DNA of 64,000 nt from Aquimarina agarivorans (GCF_000218485.1 NZ_AFPB01000152.1:36386-100385), one strand, 5' to 3'. Shown: positions 54,460-64,000, numbered from the stretch's first letter. Notes: generated from the sequence alone by a model not told the origin. Program-made: numbers and translations.

Positions 54460-56898
54460 TTATTTTATGTGAATAATTTTAGATTTTTTGCTACTGGGGG
54501 TAACTATTTCAATGACATACAACCCAGGATTAATATCAGAAACATTTATGGCAGAATTTTGTATGACACTATAGTGCTTTGTTTTAATTTGTTTTCCGTA
54601 AAGATCATAAATTTTTAATAGTGTATTGCTCAATTCATAGGTGCTTTTAAAAATTATTTGATTACTGTTAAATGCTGAATATATAGAAAAAGAATTTTCA
54701 TCAAGAAGTTTAGCAGCTGTACCAGTAGGTATTGTACCCCAAACTAAATTACCATTTTGGTACAAGGTTGTTTTGTCATGTGGCGTATAATTTATTTTAT
54801 TACTATCGTAAGAATAGTCATCAACTTCATTAAAATTACTCCAATTTGTTTTTGAAAAGCGTGTTTGTATATTGCCAGAACTTGAGTTAGGAGCAAGTAA
54901 TCCAGCATTGGAATTAAAGGTAACTTCCAAATAATCCATTCCATTGGCTGTGCCAAAAGTTCCTTGGACATTTCCAGTACCCAATTGTGCCCAATCGCAC
55001 CAAAAATTAAGATCGTTATTGTCTTCGGAGGTGAACCAGTACCGAATGGCTAGGTCGTCGTAAGCGATTGCGGTGGATCCATTGTTTACAATTTGAAAAT
55101 GTGGATTTATGGCATTGTCAGTAGCATTAGCCACACCGTTTCGGTAATTTATTGAAAGGTTATTTTCAACTGGAATAGGAGCAGTAATAGTAATTTGTAT
55201 TGATTCCGTTAAAGAATTTGTGGGGCCTGTGGCTGTAACAGTTACATTATAAGTGTTTACTTCTGTAAAGGTAGCTTGTGTAGAAGCTTCGGAAGCAGTA
55301 GTTCCATTATCAAAATCCCAAGAGTAACTCACATCAAAATTTCTTGTAGTTGTTATGATAGCATCAAAATTAATTGTGGATGTAGTAGTTCCTTCAATTG
55401 CACTGGGTACTATAATTAATGATAGTATTTCAGGAGCCGCACAAGGTGTAGCCAGTGCTTCAAATTGTTGAGTTGTAGAATTAGTTAATTCGCCATCTGA
55501 AACGGTAAGTGTTACAGTTGCAGAATCAAGGTTAGCATAATTATGAGAAACATTTAAGCCAGTGGCAGTAGTGCCATCACCTAAATCCCATGAATAAGTA
55601 AGAGTGTCTCCATCTGGGTCAGAGGAGCTACTAGCACTAAATGATCCTATATTTCCTCCAGTTTCGCAAGGAATCGTAATACCACCAAAAAAACTAGCTA
55701 TTGGCGCTCGATTAGGCGAAGGTGTTCTGTTGATTACGTTAGGAATTAAAGGAGCAAAATGAGGTGAAAGTACATCCATTTTCCATTGATTAACACTTAG
55801 CCAATCATCTTGTAAAATACCTCCAGTATCCCCCGAATTAGGATTCATGGTCCAAAATGTCCAAGAATAGATATCCCCCATAAAATCCATGAATTCTGTA
55901 AACCAAGTAAAAGCAATACCGTTAAATGCATCTTGGTTTTTTATACCAAACTCGCCAATAAAAATAGGGGATGCGTTATTTTTATATAAGTAATGAAAAT
56001 GTTCTTCCCAAAGACCAGGCATATTATTAGGAAAGTTGTTTGCATTAAACCAGTCTTGTTCCGAAACTTCAGGGCCGTATTCGTGTGCTGAATATACTAG
56101 CTTTTGCTGATTGGATAATTGAATTGGATATTTTTCAGCACCCTTGAGCTGTCCTCCCCACCAGTAGGAATCTCCTTCAAACTCACCCACACCTTCTATA
56201 ATGATTAACACGTCAGGATTTACTGCTAAAACTGCATTTCCGCAACGCTCCGCTGCCTTGTTCCAGTCAGTTGCAGGGTTGCTGTTTCCCCAAGTAGATC
56301 CGTGGGGTTCGTTATTTAAATCCATAGCTACTACTGCGGATTTTCCTTTGTAACGTTCTGCTAAAAAAATCCAATCGTTAATCCATCGTTCTTCGGAATA
56401 TTCAGGAGTATACCAAAAAGCTTCGTTTAAAAATCCGTCGGCAGCCCGAGAGTGATTGTCCAAAACAATTTTTATATCGTTAGCTTGGCACCAATTAACA
56501 AAAATGTCAAGTAATTCTATTGGTTTAGTTACTGTGGCTTCCTCTTCATTCATAGGAGAAATTCCAGTGTAAGGATCAGTACCATAAGAATTAATATTAA
56601 TTGAAGCACCAGGATTTAACATTTCATTACACCAAGGTACCCTAATAGTATTAAATCCTAAATCTTTTATTTGTTGTAACACGCTTTTCATATCCCTGGA
56701 CCAAACACCGTGCGGTCTATACAAAGCAGTTTCAAAGCCAAACCAATTTACACCAGTCAGTCTGACTTCTTTGCCAGAGATATCAAAAAGCTGATTACCT
56801 GCGGAGGTGAGGTAGTTTTGAGTTTGTGCATTAAGTTGAATAAAGGCCGTAAGAATGAGCAATAAGGTTACGAGCAAACCTTTGATTATAGCTTTCAT
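54460..56898 (-). CDS. Secreted GH5 cellulase/endoglucanase with PKD domains, CBM3 and T9SS type A CTD
   Basis: Exported glycoside hydrolase of 812 residues. A signal peptide ends at LNAQ (about 25). The GH5 barrel (about 30-410) has the acid/base glutamate in DLNNEPHGS near residue 194 and the nucleophile in IFIGEFGIKN near residue 314, with the usual DNHSR. Two PKD domains (about 405-490 and 495-585) follow, the first containing YSWDLGDGTTATG. A CBM3-like cellulose-binding module (about 588-722) and a type A T9SS C-terminal domain (about 735-812, KIYDLYGKQIKTK, NPGLYVIEI) close it. It should attack cellulose or related beta-glucans at the cell surface or outside. It is monocistronic. Confidence 0.93.
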   Translation of the reverse strand: MKAIIKGLLVTLLLILTAFIQLNAQTQNYLTSAGNQLFDISGKEVRLTGVNWFGFETALYRPHGVWSRDMKSVLQQIKDLGFNTIRVPWCNEMLNPGASININSYGTDPYTGISPMNEEEATVTKPIELLDIFVNWCQANDIKIVLDNHSRAADGFLNEAFWYTPEYSEERWINDWIFLAERYKGKSAVVAMDLNNEPHGSTWGNSNPATDWNKAAERCGNAVLAVNPDVLIIIEGVGEFEGDSYWWGGQLKGAEKYPIQLSNQQKLVYSAHEYGPEVSEQDWFNANNFPNNMPGLWEEHFHYLYKNNASPIFIGEFGIKNQDAFNGIAFTWFTEFMDFMGDIYSWTFWTMNPNSGDTGGILQDDWLSVNQWKMDVLSPHFAPLIPNVINRTPSPNRAPIASFFGGITIPCETGGNIGSFSASSSSDPDGDTLTYSWDLGDGTTATGLNVSHNYANLDSATVTLTVSDGELTNSTTQQFEALATPCAAPEILSLIIVPSAIEGTTTSTINFDAIITTTRNFDVSYSWDFDNGTTASEASTQATFTEVNTYNVTVTATGPTNSLTESIQITITAPIPVENNLSINYRNGVANATDNAINPHFQIVNNGSTAIAYDDLAIRYWFTSEDNNDLNFWCDWAQLGTGNVQGTFGTANGMDYLEVTFNSNAGLLAPNSSSGNIQTRFSKTNWSNFNEVDDYSYDSNKINYTPHDKTTLYQNGNLVWGTIPTGTAAKLLDENSFSIYSAFNSNQIIFKSTYELSNTLLKIYDLYGKQIKTKHYSVIQNSAINVSDINPGLYVIEIVTPSSKKSKIIHIK

Positions 56899-57397
56899 AA
56901 TAGGAGAATTTTAATTATTGTTGTTATAACATAAAGGTAATAAATGTTAATAAGTAAAACTGATATTTAGGATATAATTAACTGATTTAAAGTTATTTAT
57001 GTTTAAAATTTAGTTTTAATGTGTTAATTTTTATAGTTAAAGCTTATTGAATTTTGTGTACTACTATCCTTAAACTTTTTTAAGATTTTAAAGGAGTTTT
57101 AGGATATATAAGGATTTGCAAATCAGTGCTATTTTGATTTTGTATGTTTTAAATTGTTAATTCTGCATCTGGTATTTATTTAATAAATATTTAGATTTTA
57201 AGAATTTTATCCGCCTTTTCTTTGATTTTATCTTCATTTATTTGAATGTTAGTTACCTAACTTTTAAGTAGATACAGGTTAAGCTAATTTTATTTTGAAT
57301 TTAGTGACAAATAGGAAATGTGCTATCTATACTATTGGGCTCAAATAGATAAGTGTATTGGTCGCTAAATTTTCAAACTAATTTTAAAATTTAAATA
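56899..57397. other. Gene-free region between divergent secreted enzymes
   Basis: About 500 bases separating the cellulase (leftward) and metalloprotease (rightward) genes. It is AT-rich with no supported open frame or RNA. Both promoters should lie here. No clear consensus box stood out. Confidence 0.5.
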
Positions 57398-58204
57398 ATG
57401 AAAAGATTAAAAGTTATAGCAGCTAGCTTAATAGCAATTTTGGCAGTACAGTGCCAAAAAGAGGATATTAGTGAAATAAATATACCAAAAGAATCGGTAA
57501 ATGATCAAATTTCATCTGAAATACTTTTTGAACTGGATAGTATGGGCTTTGATATAAGTCAAGAGGTTAAAAAAATAGATGGAGGTTATATTATAGAGAA
57601 AGATATCATTATTACTGATGAGCATATTGCGGAATCTAAAAATGAAACTACAGATGGAATAGCAAAGCAAAGGAGGTTACAAAACATTGTAAGTTGTGAT
57701 AGGGCTAGGCGTATTACTGTGAGAAATAGAGTAGATGGAATCAATAGCCGCGTACGTGAGGCAATTAATAACTGGAATGCCGTAAATGGGACTTTTTTGA
57801 CTTTTGCGTTAGTCAATGGTAATGCTGATGTAAATATTGTATTTACCTCCAGAAGCCCCGGAGCGGCCATTCTTCCAAGAAATGGAAGAGCAGGAAGGGA
57901 AATACAAATTGATCCAGGTGTGTATACTGGAAGTGGAGAAAGTAATGCTGTAATTCAAAGAACTATTAGACATGCTATTAGGCATGAATTAGGGCATGTT
58001 GCGGGACTTGGTCACACCAATAGAAACGACTTAAATTCCTTGCCTATAGACGGTACTCCTAATAGTGATGAAAATTCGACTATGAATTCGCCAAGTTCTA
58101 TTACGAATGCTTTTCGTATATCCAGAAATAACTTAAGTGCACAAGATGGAAATGCAATGAGAAAATTGTACGGAACATTTAACAGGAATAATATTTGTCG
58201 CTAA
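57398..58204 (+). CDS. M57-type zinc metalloprotease lipoprotein
   Basis: Predicted secreted zinc peptidase of 268 residues resembling dual-action HEIGH (M57) metallopeptidases. A lipobox (ILAVQCQK) follows a short signal. The zinc motif is RHELGHVAGLGHT near residue 200 (HExxHxxGxxH), preceded by the strand VNIVFTSRSPGAAIL. A Met-turn-like NSTMNSPSS lies downstream. About 60 residues of acidic pro-region precede the catalytic domain. Family members are found in many environmental Bacteroidota; the substrate is unknown. A hairpin terminator lies about 170 bases after the stop. Confidence 0.88.
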   Translation: MKRLKVIAASLIAILAVQCQKEDISEINIPKESVNDQISSEILFELDSMGFDISQEVKKIDGGYIIEKDIIITDEHIAESKNETTDGIAKQRRLQNIVSCDRARRITVRNRVDGINSRVREAINNWNAVNGTFLTFALVNGNADVNIVFTSRSPGAAILPRNGRAGREIQIDPGVYTGSGESNAVIQRTIRHAIRHELGHVAGLGHTNRNDLNSLPIDGTPNSDENSTMNSPSSITNAFRISRNNLSAQDGNAMRKLYGTFNRNNICR

Positions 58205-58370
58205 TCAAGTTTTAGTATTTCATTCTTGTAATATTATCTTTAAGTTATAACCTTATATTGAATTATGATTGTTTGTAGCTGTTATTGAGCTGTAACTTTC
58301 AAAAGTAACGATACATCATCTATTCATCACATTTAATATAAAGAGTTTACTTGAAATATAAATTTCATAG

Positions 58371-58400
58371 GCATCAGGAGTTTTTCTTCTGATGCTTTTT
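58371..58400 (+). terminator. Terminator after the metalloprotease gene
   Basis: Stem gcatcagga / ttctgatgc (one G-T pair) with a short T-rich loop, followed by a T-run on the + strand. It lies between the metalloprotease gene and lgt, which are convergent. Confidence 0.75.
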
Positions 58401-58464
58401 AATTTTACGTTTTCTTAAATTAAAACCATGATTGTCAAATGCCATTAGGCTAGCTTACTTTATT

Positions 58465-59385
58465 TTAAGCTTTCTTTTTGCTGGCATTCCACAAAAAGAA
58501 AATTCCAACAGCCATAAAAGGTATACTGAGCCATTGTCCTGTAGATAGCAATCCTAAAACACTTTCAAATCCACCTTGACTTTTCTTTACAAATTCAACT
58601 AAAAACCGTACAAAGAAAATAAGTAGCATGTAGGTACCAAACATAAAGCCAGCTTGCTCTTTTTTATCGGTTTTCCAATATAAAAACAATAATATAAAAG
58701 ACACAAAAATATAACCAAATGCTTCGTATAGTTGTGCTGGATGCCTATAATCTACTTGGTCCAAAATAGTTTGGAATTTAGGATTACTAGCAATAGCGTC
58801 ATAAGCTTTACTTACTTTTTTTATTCCTGTGAGGCGGATTGCTTGTGATTCAGGAATAGCTTCTTTAATAAATTTTACCCCTGTTACAAAATCAGTTTTT
58901 TCACCAATAATTTCCGAATTGATAAAATTGCCAATGCGTACAAAAATACCTCCAAAAGCAGCAGGGATAGTCACCCGATCTAAAGTCCAAAGGGTAGGTT
59001 TTTTAATAACCTTTTTGGAATACAAGTACATGGCAATTATGAATGCAATGGCAGCACCATGGCTAGCTAAGCCCTGAAAGCCAGTAAATTTAAATTCAGG
59101 TCTGAACTGTGCAGGTAAGAACACACTAAAAAAATCTTCTTTAAACAATTCAGGTTGGTAAAAAATAACGTGTCCCATCCGAGCGCCAAGTAGTGTAGCC
59201 AAAACGGCATACATAAAAACGGATTCCAAATGCTCCATAGTTTGACCTTCGTTGACGTATATTTTTTTCATTAAGTAATACCCTAATGAAAAGGCAATAA
59301 CAAACATTAAGCTGTAAAAATGGATAGTAAAAAATCCAAGATCAATTCCTATAGACGGGTTCCAAACTATTTTTGTAAAAATCAT
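58465..59385 (-). CDS. lgt: Prolipoprotein diacylglyceryl transferase
   Basis: Integral membrane enzyme of 306 residues that adds diacylglycerol to the lipobox cysteine of prolipoproteins, several of which are encoded in this window. Conserved features are GARMGHVIFY near residue 68, the catalytic-region HGAAIAFIIA near residue 110, RIGNFINSEIIG near residue 150 and the YRHPAQLYEAFGY motif near residue 218. Seven membrane segments are visible. The length is a little above the usual 260-290 because of an insert at about 160-205. It is convergent with the metalloprotease gene. Confidence 0.95.
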   Translation of the reverse strand: MIFTKIVWNPSIGIDLGFFTIHFYSLMFVIAFSLGYYLMKKIYVNEGQTMEHLESVFMYAVLATLLGARMGHVIFYQPELFKEDFFSVFLPAQFRPEFKFTGFQGLASHGAAIAFIIAMYLYSKKVIKKPTLWTLDRVTIPAAFGGIFVRIGNFINSEIIGEKTDFVTGVKFIKEAIPESQAIRLTGIKKVSKAYDAIASNPKFQTILDQVDYRHPAQLYEAFGYIFVSFILLFLYWKTDKKEQAGFMFGTYMLLIFFVRFLVEFVKKSQGGFESVLGLLSTGQWLSIPFMAVGIFFLWNASKKKA

Positions 59386-59783
59386 TAGTTAATCTTTTAT
59401 GTAAATATATATCGGAATTGCCAATTACGAATTAAGAATTGATAATTATTAAATTGAAAAACTAAAAAAGGGAGTATTGTCAAGTAAAATAGCCTTTAAA
59501 ATTAAGTAATAATTATTTGTTTTTTTTAGGAGTTGCAAGTTTTGTTCTCTAGTTTATGTTAAGTTTAATTTATAATGATTTAGCTGTCAATTAGTAAGAA
59601 TAAAAATTATACAGGATCGGTCCTTATAATATCAAGCGAAAAAACTATTTCAATCGAAAAATGTAGCGTATTACTCAATTTTCGTTCACCGATTTATGCT
59701 TTGTATGTGAATAAAAGCTAATAAGTCATTTGAGTACAATGGAAGTCTACAAAACAGAATCCGTATTTTAGCATATCAATTAA
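59386..59783. other. Gene-free spacer between lgt and mutS
   Basis: About 400 bases of AT-rich sequence between divergent genes. No open frame, RNA gene or strong hairpin is supported. It should hold both promoters. Confidence 0.45.
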
Positions 59784-62445
59784 ATGACTCCGTTTCCTGT
59801 GTGCGCAAAAAAAGCAACTTCTAAAGAAAAAAAAGTAACGCCTTTAATGAAGCAGTATAATGCCATTAAGGTAAAATACCCTAATGCATTGTTGTTATTT
59901 AGGGTTGGAGATTTTTACGAAACTTTTGGAGAAGATGCTGTAATTACCGCTAATATTTTAAATATTATTTTAACCAAACGAGGAGCAGGTTCTGAATCCG
60001 AAACCGCATTGGCGGGATTTCCGCACCATTCGTTAAACACGTATTTGCCAAAATTGGTAAAAGCAGGGCAACGGGTGGCAATTTGTGATCAATTGGAGGA
60101 TCCCAAACAAACAAAAACCATTGTTAAGCGAGGAGTTACTGAGTTAATAACACCTGGGGTTTCGTTAAATGATGAGGTGTTGCAAAGTAAAAACAACAAC
60201 TTTTTGGCTGCCGTGCATTATGGGAGTAAACACTTAGGAATTGCTTTTTTTGGATATTTCTACTGGTGAATATTTAGCTGCTCAAGGAGATCAAGCTACA
60301 ATAGACAAACTACTACAAAACTTCACGCCAAGTGAAATATTAGTTTCAAAACAGAAAAAAAATATATTTACTGAAAATTTTGGAGCAGATTACCTGACTT
60401 ATTATTTAGAAGATTGGGTGTGGCAGACGGATTATGCTGAAGAAACATTGTTTACCCATTTTAATACGAAATCTTTGAAAGGTTTTGGTATTGACCATTT
60501 AAATTTCGGAATTATAGCAGCGGGGGCTATTTTACATTATGTAAAGGAAACACAGCATCATAAATTACAGCATATAAACAAAATACAACGTATTTCCGAA
60601 GACGATTTTATTTGGATGGATCGTTTTACTATTCGAAACTTAGAGCTTTACAATTCCAACAATATTGGAGCAGTTACCCTATTGGATGTAATAGACAGCA
60701 CCAGTTCAGCAATGGGAGGACGTATGTTAAAGCGTTGGTTATCGTTACCGCTTAAAAACAAAGAGCGTATTGAAACTCGACATGACGTTGTTGATTTTTT
60801 TATAGCACATGCTGAGGTGCATCAAAAAATTGGAGATCAAATTTCTCGTATAGGCGATTTAGAACGCTTAGTATCCAAGATAGCAACAGGTAAAATTTGC
60901 CCTAGGGAAGTTAATCAACTAATGCATTCTTTAGATGCTATTGTTCCTATAAAAAAAATAGCAGAGGCTAGTACGCAAGATGCAGTTAAAAAAATCGGAG
61001 ATGCTTTGCATGATTGCCAATTATTGCGACAAAAAATTAAAGCAACGCTTTGCGAAGAAGCTCCCGTGAATATTTTAAAAGGAAAAACTATTGCAGATGG
61101 AGTGCATACTGAACTTGATGAATTACGTGGTTTGGCCTTTTCAGGGAAGGACTACCTGAATAATATGTTGGATAGAGAATCTGAGGCTACAGGGATTCCA
61201 TCTTTAAAAATTGCATCTAATAATGTATTTGGTTATTATATTGAAGTAAGAAATACTCATAAAGATAAAGTTCCCGAACATTGGATTCGAAAACAAACCT
61301 TAGTAAGTGCGGAGCGCTATATTACCGAAGAACTAAAAGAGTATGAAACTAAAATTTTAGGAGCCGAAGAGAAAATTTTGGTTTTGGAGCAACAGCTTTT
61401 TTCGGACTTAGTTATTTGGATGCATGAGTATATACAAATCATTCAAAATAACGCCGTTTTAATTGGCCAGTTGGATTGTTTGAGTGGTTTTGCTACATTG
61501 GCACATCAGCAAAATTACACTAGGCCAGTGTTTAAAGATGGCAATGTGTTAAAAATAACAAATGGTCGTCATCCAGTAATAGAAAAGCAACTACCTCCTG
61601 GCGAAGCATATATTGCGAATGATGTTTATTTGGACAATCAGGAGCAACAAATTATTATGATTACTGGACCCAACATGAGTGGTAAATCTGCAATTTTACG
61701 TCAGACCGCATTAATCGTTTTGTTGGCACAAATTGGCTGTTTTGTCCCTGCGAAAGCTGTAGAAATGGATGTGGTGGATAAAATTTTTACCCGTGTAGGG
61801 GCTAGCGACAATATTTCTATGGGAGAATCTACCTTTATGGTTGAAATGAATGAAACCGCTAGTATATTAAATAACCTTTCCGATCGAAGTTTAATTCTAC
61901 TAGATGAGATCGGTAGAGGAACCAGTACGTATGACGGCATATCAATAGCCTGGGCAATTAGTGAATATTTACATGAACACCCTTGTAAGCCAAAAACATT
62001 GTTTGCTACACATTACCATGAATTAAATGATATGTGCGAAACCTTTGAGCGTATCAAAAATTTTAACGTAGCGGTAAAAGAGACAAAAGATAATGTGTTA
62101 TTTTTAAGAAAGCTCATCCCAGGTGGGAGTCAACATAGTTTTGGAATCCATGTGGCTAAAATGGCAGGAATGCCGCAACATGTGGTCAGGAAGGCTCAAA
62201 AAATGCTTAAACAGCTGGAGAAATCGCATAAAAGCGAAGATATTTCGGAAACCTTAAAGCAATCTCAGGAAGAAGAAATGCAATTGAGTTTTTTCAATTT
62301 AGATGATCCTTTACTTGAAGAAATTAAAAATGAAATTATTGATTTGGATATTAATACACTTACCCCAGTGGAAGCTTTAATGAAATTGAATGAAATAAAA
62401 AGAATGCTAAGCCGCTCAAAACAAACCGTTTCAGTAAATGGCTAA
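59784..62445 (+). pseudogene. mutS: DNA mismatch repair protein MutS, split by a frameshift at T7
   Basis: Mismatch-recognition ATPase. It would be about 886 residues if one T is removed from the seven at 60245-60251; the join then reads [18 protein letters not shown]. As given, the first frame stops at 60269. The N-terminal frame has the mismatch wedge [11 protein letters not shown] near residue 46, and the second frame has Walker A GPNMSGKSAILRQT near residue 640 and Walker B LILLDEIGRGTSTYDG. The start is uncertain: ATG 59784, or GTG 59799 just before CAKK, where relatives begin MAKK. If the shift is real, the strain lacks methyl-independent mismatch repair. Confidence 0.93.
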
Positions 62446-62542
62446 TTTTATTTATTTTTTATTTAAAAAAAAGCTTTGAAAACCAAATAAAGGTTGTAAA
62501 TTTGCACCCGCAAGTATTACACTTGTATAGTTCATTCAAAAC

Positions 62543-62614
62543 GCGAAAGTAGCTCAGGGGTAGAGCATCACCTTGCCAAGGTGGGGGTCGCGGGTTCAAA
62601 TCCCGTCTTTCGCT
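62543..62614 (+). tRNA. tRNA-Gly (GCC)
   Basis: A 72-base cloverleaf: acceptor GCGAAAG / CTTTCGC, D-arm AGCTCAGGGGTAGAGC, anticodon stem CACCT-TGCCA-AGGTG with anticodon GCC, and T-arm GCGGGTTCAAATCCCGT. It is about 30 bases before tRNA-Leu and the two are likely cotranscribed. CCA is not encoded. Confidence 0.95.
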
Positions 62615-62642
62615 CTGAGACTTTTTTAAAAAATACAACCAC

Positions 62643-62726
62643 GCTCGGGTGGTGGAATTGGTAGACACGTTGGACTTAAAATCCAATGAACATTAGTTCG
62701 TACGGGTTCAAGTCCCGTCCCGAGTA
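62643..62726 (+). tRNA. tRNA-Leu (TAA)
   Basis: An 84-base tRNA with a long variable arm (TGAACATTAGTTCGT), as expected for leucine. Acceptor GCTCGGG pairs with CCCGAGT (first pair G-T). The anticodon loop CTTAAAA gives TAA, and the T-arm is ACGGGTTCAAGTCCCGT. The gene is followed by a terminator. Confidence 0.95.
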
Positions 62727-62730
62727 CTTA

Positions 62731-62767
62731 AAGCCTTCTTAATATTTTGATTTTGAAGGCTTTTTTG
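62731..62767 (+). terminator. Terminator after the tRNA-Gly/tRNA-Leu pair
   Basis: Stem aagccttc / gaaggctt with a 16-base loop, followed by a run of T. It begins 4 bases after the tRNA-Leu end. Confidence 0.8.
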
Positions 62768-62898
62768 GTTTTTGCTATTTTAATTGTACGCTAGTTTGTA
62801 CACAGTAAAAGATTTAAAAAACCTTAAAAACTAACTTTTAAAAAATGAGAACTATTATAATGTACGGATCAAGTAATATTATTGGGGAGTAGCCAAAA

Positions 62899-63212
62899 TT
62901 AAGCATATAATTTAGTTAACCTGTAGAGGAAGAATTTTACATCTCTTACGCCTCTAAATTGATTTCTAAATTCCTTTATTTTGGCATTGAAAGATTCAGC
63001 AGAAGCATTTGTACTTCTGTTATTAAAATAGTTCAATATATTTTCATAATGGTTTTGTATAGTTCTAGCTATAGTGTTAAATGATTTAAAACCTTCTTTT
63101 TCAACTTGGTTGTACCATTTGGCTAACTTAAGTCTAGCTACATTTTTATCATTATTATTTTCATATATGTATTTTAGTTTTTGAGCTAAATTGTATGCCT
63201 TTTCTATTTTAG
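62899..63212 (-). mobile_element. Transposase remnant (C-terminal part, ISL3/ISAon1-like)
   Basis: The - strand encodes about 104 codons of the C-terminal part of a DDE transposase: KIEKAYNLAQKLKYIYE, then KLAKWYNQVEKEGFKSF, ILNYFNNRSTNASAESFN and FRGVRDVKFFLYRLTKL before the stop at 62899-62901. The glutamate in NASAESFN is the likely third catalytic residue. The N-terminal two thirds are missing. The remnant ends abruptly at about 63210, where sequence of an RMMBL protein begins on the other strand. The outer IS end to the left of 62899 could not be defined. Confidence 0.82.
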
Positions 63213-63572
63213 GATGGACGAGTACTCACTTACTTAAAACAATTGATTGACGAGCCTAATACAACCATTTTGTTAATTGGCTATCAAGCTGAAGGAACTC
63301 GAGGTAGAAAGTTATTAGAAGGTGTAACTGAGTTTAAAATTTATGGCAAATATTATTCGGTAAAAGCAACTATTGAGCATATTGAAAGCCTTTCTGTGCA
63401 TGCCGATAGACAAGAACTCATAGGTTGGATGAGTGAATTAACCGTCCCTCCTGAAAAAGTATTTTTAATACACGGTGAACAAGAAGCACAAGTAACACTA
63501 AAAAATACGATTGAAACTGTTTATAAATGCAATGTTTCTATTCCAAAGCTTTATGATGTAGAAGTGCTTTAA
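63213..63572 (+). pseudogene. MBL-fold RNA-metabolising hydrolase, C-terminal fragment
   Basis: Only the final about 118 residues are present, starting GRVLTYLKQLIDEPNTTILL. They contain the beta-CASP tail (LIGYQAEGTRGRKLL), and the RMMBL region ESLSVHADRQELIGWMSEL and KVFLIHGEQEAQ. The metallo-beta-lactamase core with the metal-binding HxHxDH should precede it, but the IS remnant begins directly upstream, with a TAG at 63210-63212. Insertion followed by deletion, or an assembly join, destroyed the 5' part. Relatives act in RNA processing or as esterases. Confidence 0.85.
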
Positions 63573-63639
63573 CTGATAAAAATCATTTTATGAATGCTTA
63601 TTGAATCTTAATTTTAGATGAATATAAAAATATTGAGTA

Positions 63640-64000
63640 ATGGAAAATATATGTATAAAGCCTACAACTTGTTTAGAGCAAGTTCAAAAGGACATAAAAG
63701 ATTGGACTTCAAATTTAAATTTTATTATTTATGAAATTGATTTTTTATCAAAAGATTTATTAAACTCTTATTTATTTGAGCCATATACTAAAGCACTTTT
63801 TGACGAAAAAGAAAACCTTAATCATAAATTAAAAGGCTTAATTTTTAAATGCAATGAATTGATTCATCAGATACATACTCATCACAATAAAATTGGCGGT
63901 ATTATGGAATGTAAGGGAGCTAAATGTGATACGCTATACAGTAAAAACCATCTAGAATTAAAAGATCAATATGAGATTTTTGAAACTTACTATAAAAAAA
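63640..64000 (+). CDS. Hypothetical protein (partial, runs off the window)
   Basis: At least 120 residues, beginning MENICIKPTTCLEQVQKDIK. It looks soluble, rich in Lys, Glu and Leu, and mostly helical, with five cysteines (residues 5, 11 and three further on), two in a CKGAKC pair near residue 101. No family was recognised. It lies about 68 bases after the RMMBL fragment on the same strand, so it may have been its operon partner. The frame is open to the right edge. Confidence 0.65.
   Translation, partial: MENICIKPTTCLEQVQKDIKDWTSNLNFIIYEIDFLSKDLLNSYLFEPYTKALFDEKENLNHKLKGLIFKCNELIHQIHTHHNKIGGIMECKGAKCDTLYSKNHLELKDQYEIFETYYKK

Noticed and set aside
60241..62445. Second part of mutS as an independent MutS-like gene (MutS2 or MutS-related)
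   Set aside because: It begins in the middle of a MutS domain and the first part supplies the missing mismatch-recognition region in another frame.
62459..62686. Open frame of 75 codons on the - strand with a SERRDLNPRPPPWQGD-type sequence
   Set aside because: It lies across the antisense of tRNA-Gly and tRNA-Leu. This is a common false protein created by reading tRNA genes backwards.

Overview
The window is a low-GC chromosomal segment from a member of the Bacteroidota, most probably a Flavobacteriaceae bacterium. The evidence is the type IX secretion (T9SS) sorting domains, PorP/SprF and OmpA/PD40 proteins, the mevalonate-pathway gene pair next to a UbiA-type prenyltransferase, the FeoB-associated small Cys-rich protein, TAnnTTTG promoter elements and the lack of Shine-Dalgarno sequences. 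No rRNA, CRISPR array, prophage or large genomic island was seen. Most genes are chromosomal housekeeping genes with recognisable families.

Layout. 1-2654 (-): tig-clpP-clpX proteostasis cluster, with clpX cut by the window edge. 2943-3848: AEC transporter. 4453-12040: a gliding/T9SS locus with a 1113-aa SprB-like repetitive surface protein, PorP/SprF, an OmpA/PD40 protein and a second PorP/SprF in the opposite orientation. 12263-20267: a kinase-like orphan, a LOG-family protein, MarC, hisS, a GPx lipoprotein and a large beta-helix-like lipoprotein. 20487-26589: lpd, a MoxR/VWA pair, a TonB-like gene and a PPOX-fold gene, several of them disrupted. 26635-37621: lipB, a phosphotriesterase-like lipoprotein, tRNA-Asn, rseP, SCO, feoAB plus its small partner, rpsP-rimM, a TrmN6-type methyltransferase, GDPD and a BaiN-type flavoprotein. 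37646-42932: TetR and TspO, then the isoprenoid set (mvaD, mevalonate kinase, UbiA) and an RsuA/RluF pseudouridine synthase. 42981-51002 (-): a DUF4174 remnant, a glycosyltransferase operon, an OlsF-like double acyltransferase and aspartokinase. 51176-54397: a four-gene operon with a Ras/Rab-like GTPase, a longin/roadblock-like partner, a coiled-coil protein and a hybrid histidine kinase. 54460-64000: a GH5 cellulase with T9SS tail, an M57-type metalloprotease lipoprotein, lgt, mutS, tRNA-Gly and tRNA-Leu, an IS remnant fused to a beaten-up RMMBL gene, and a partial unknown gene.

The most striking global feature is the number of broken genes that are otherwise well conserved. Single-base indels, most at mononucleotide runs, split lpd, the VWA gene, a TonB-like gene, a PPOX-fold gene, a membrane mannosyltransferase-like gene and mutS. 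Two further genes carry internal stop codons. Either the assembly has uncorrected homopolymer errors or, since mutS itself is hit, the strain lacks mismatch repair. The sequence alone cannot decide, although the nonsense substitutions and the multiply-hit TonB-like gene look like true decay.

The best candidate for an under-described system is the GTPase/longin/coiled-coil/hybrid-kinase operon at 51176-54397. A second is the orphan at 12263-13324, which has residues spaced like an aminoglycoside-phosphotransferase-type kinase active site.
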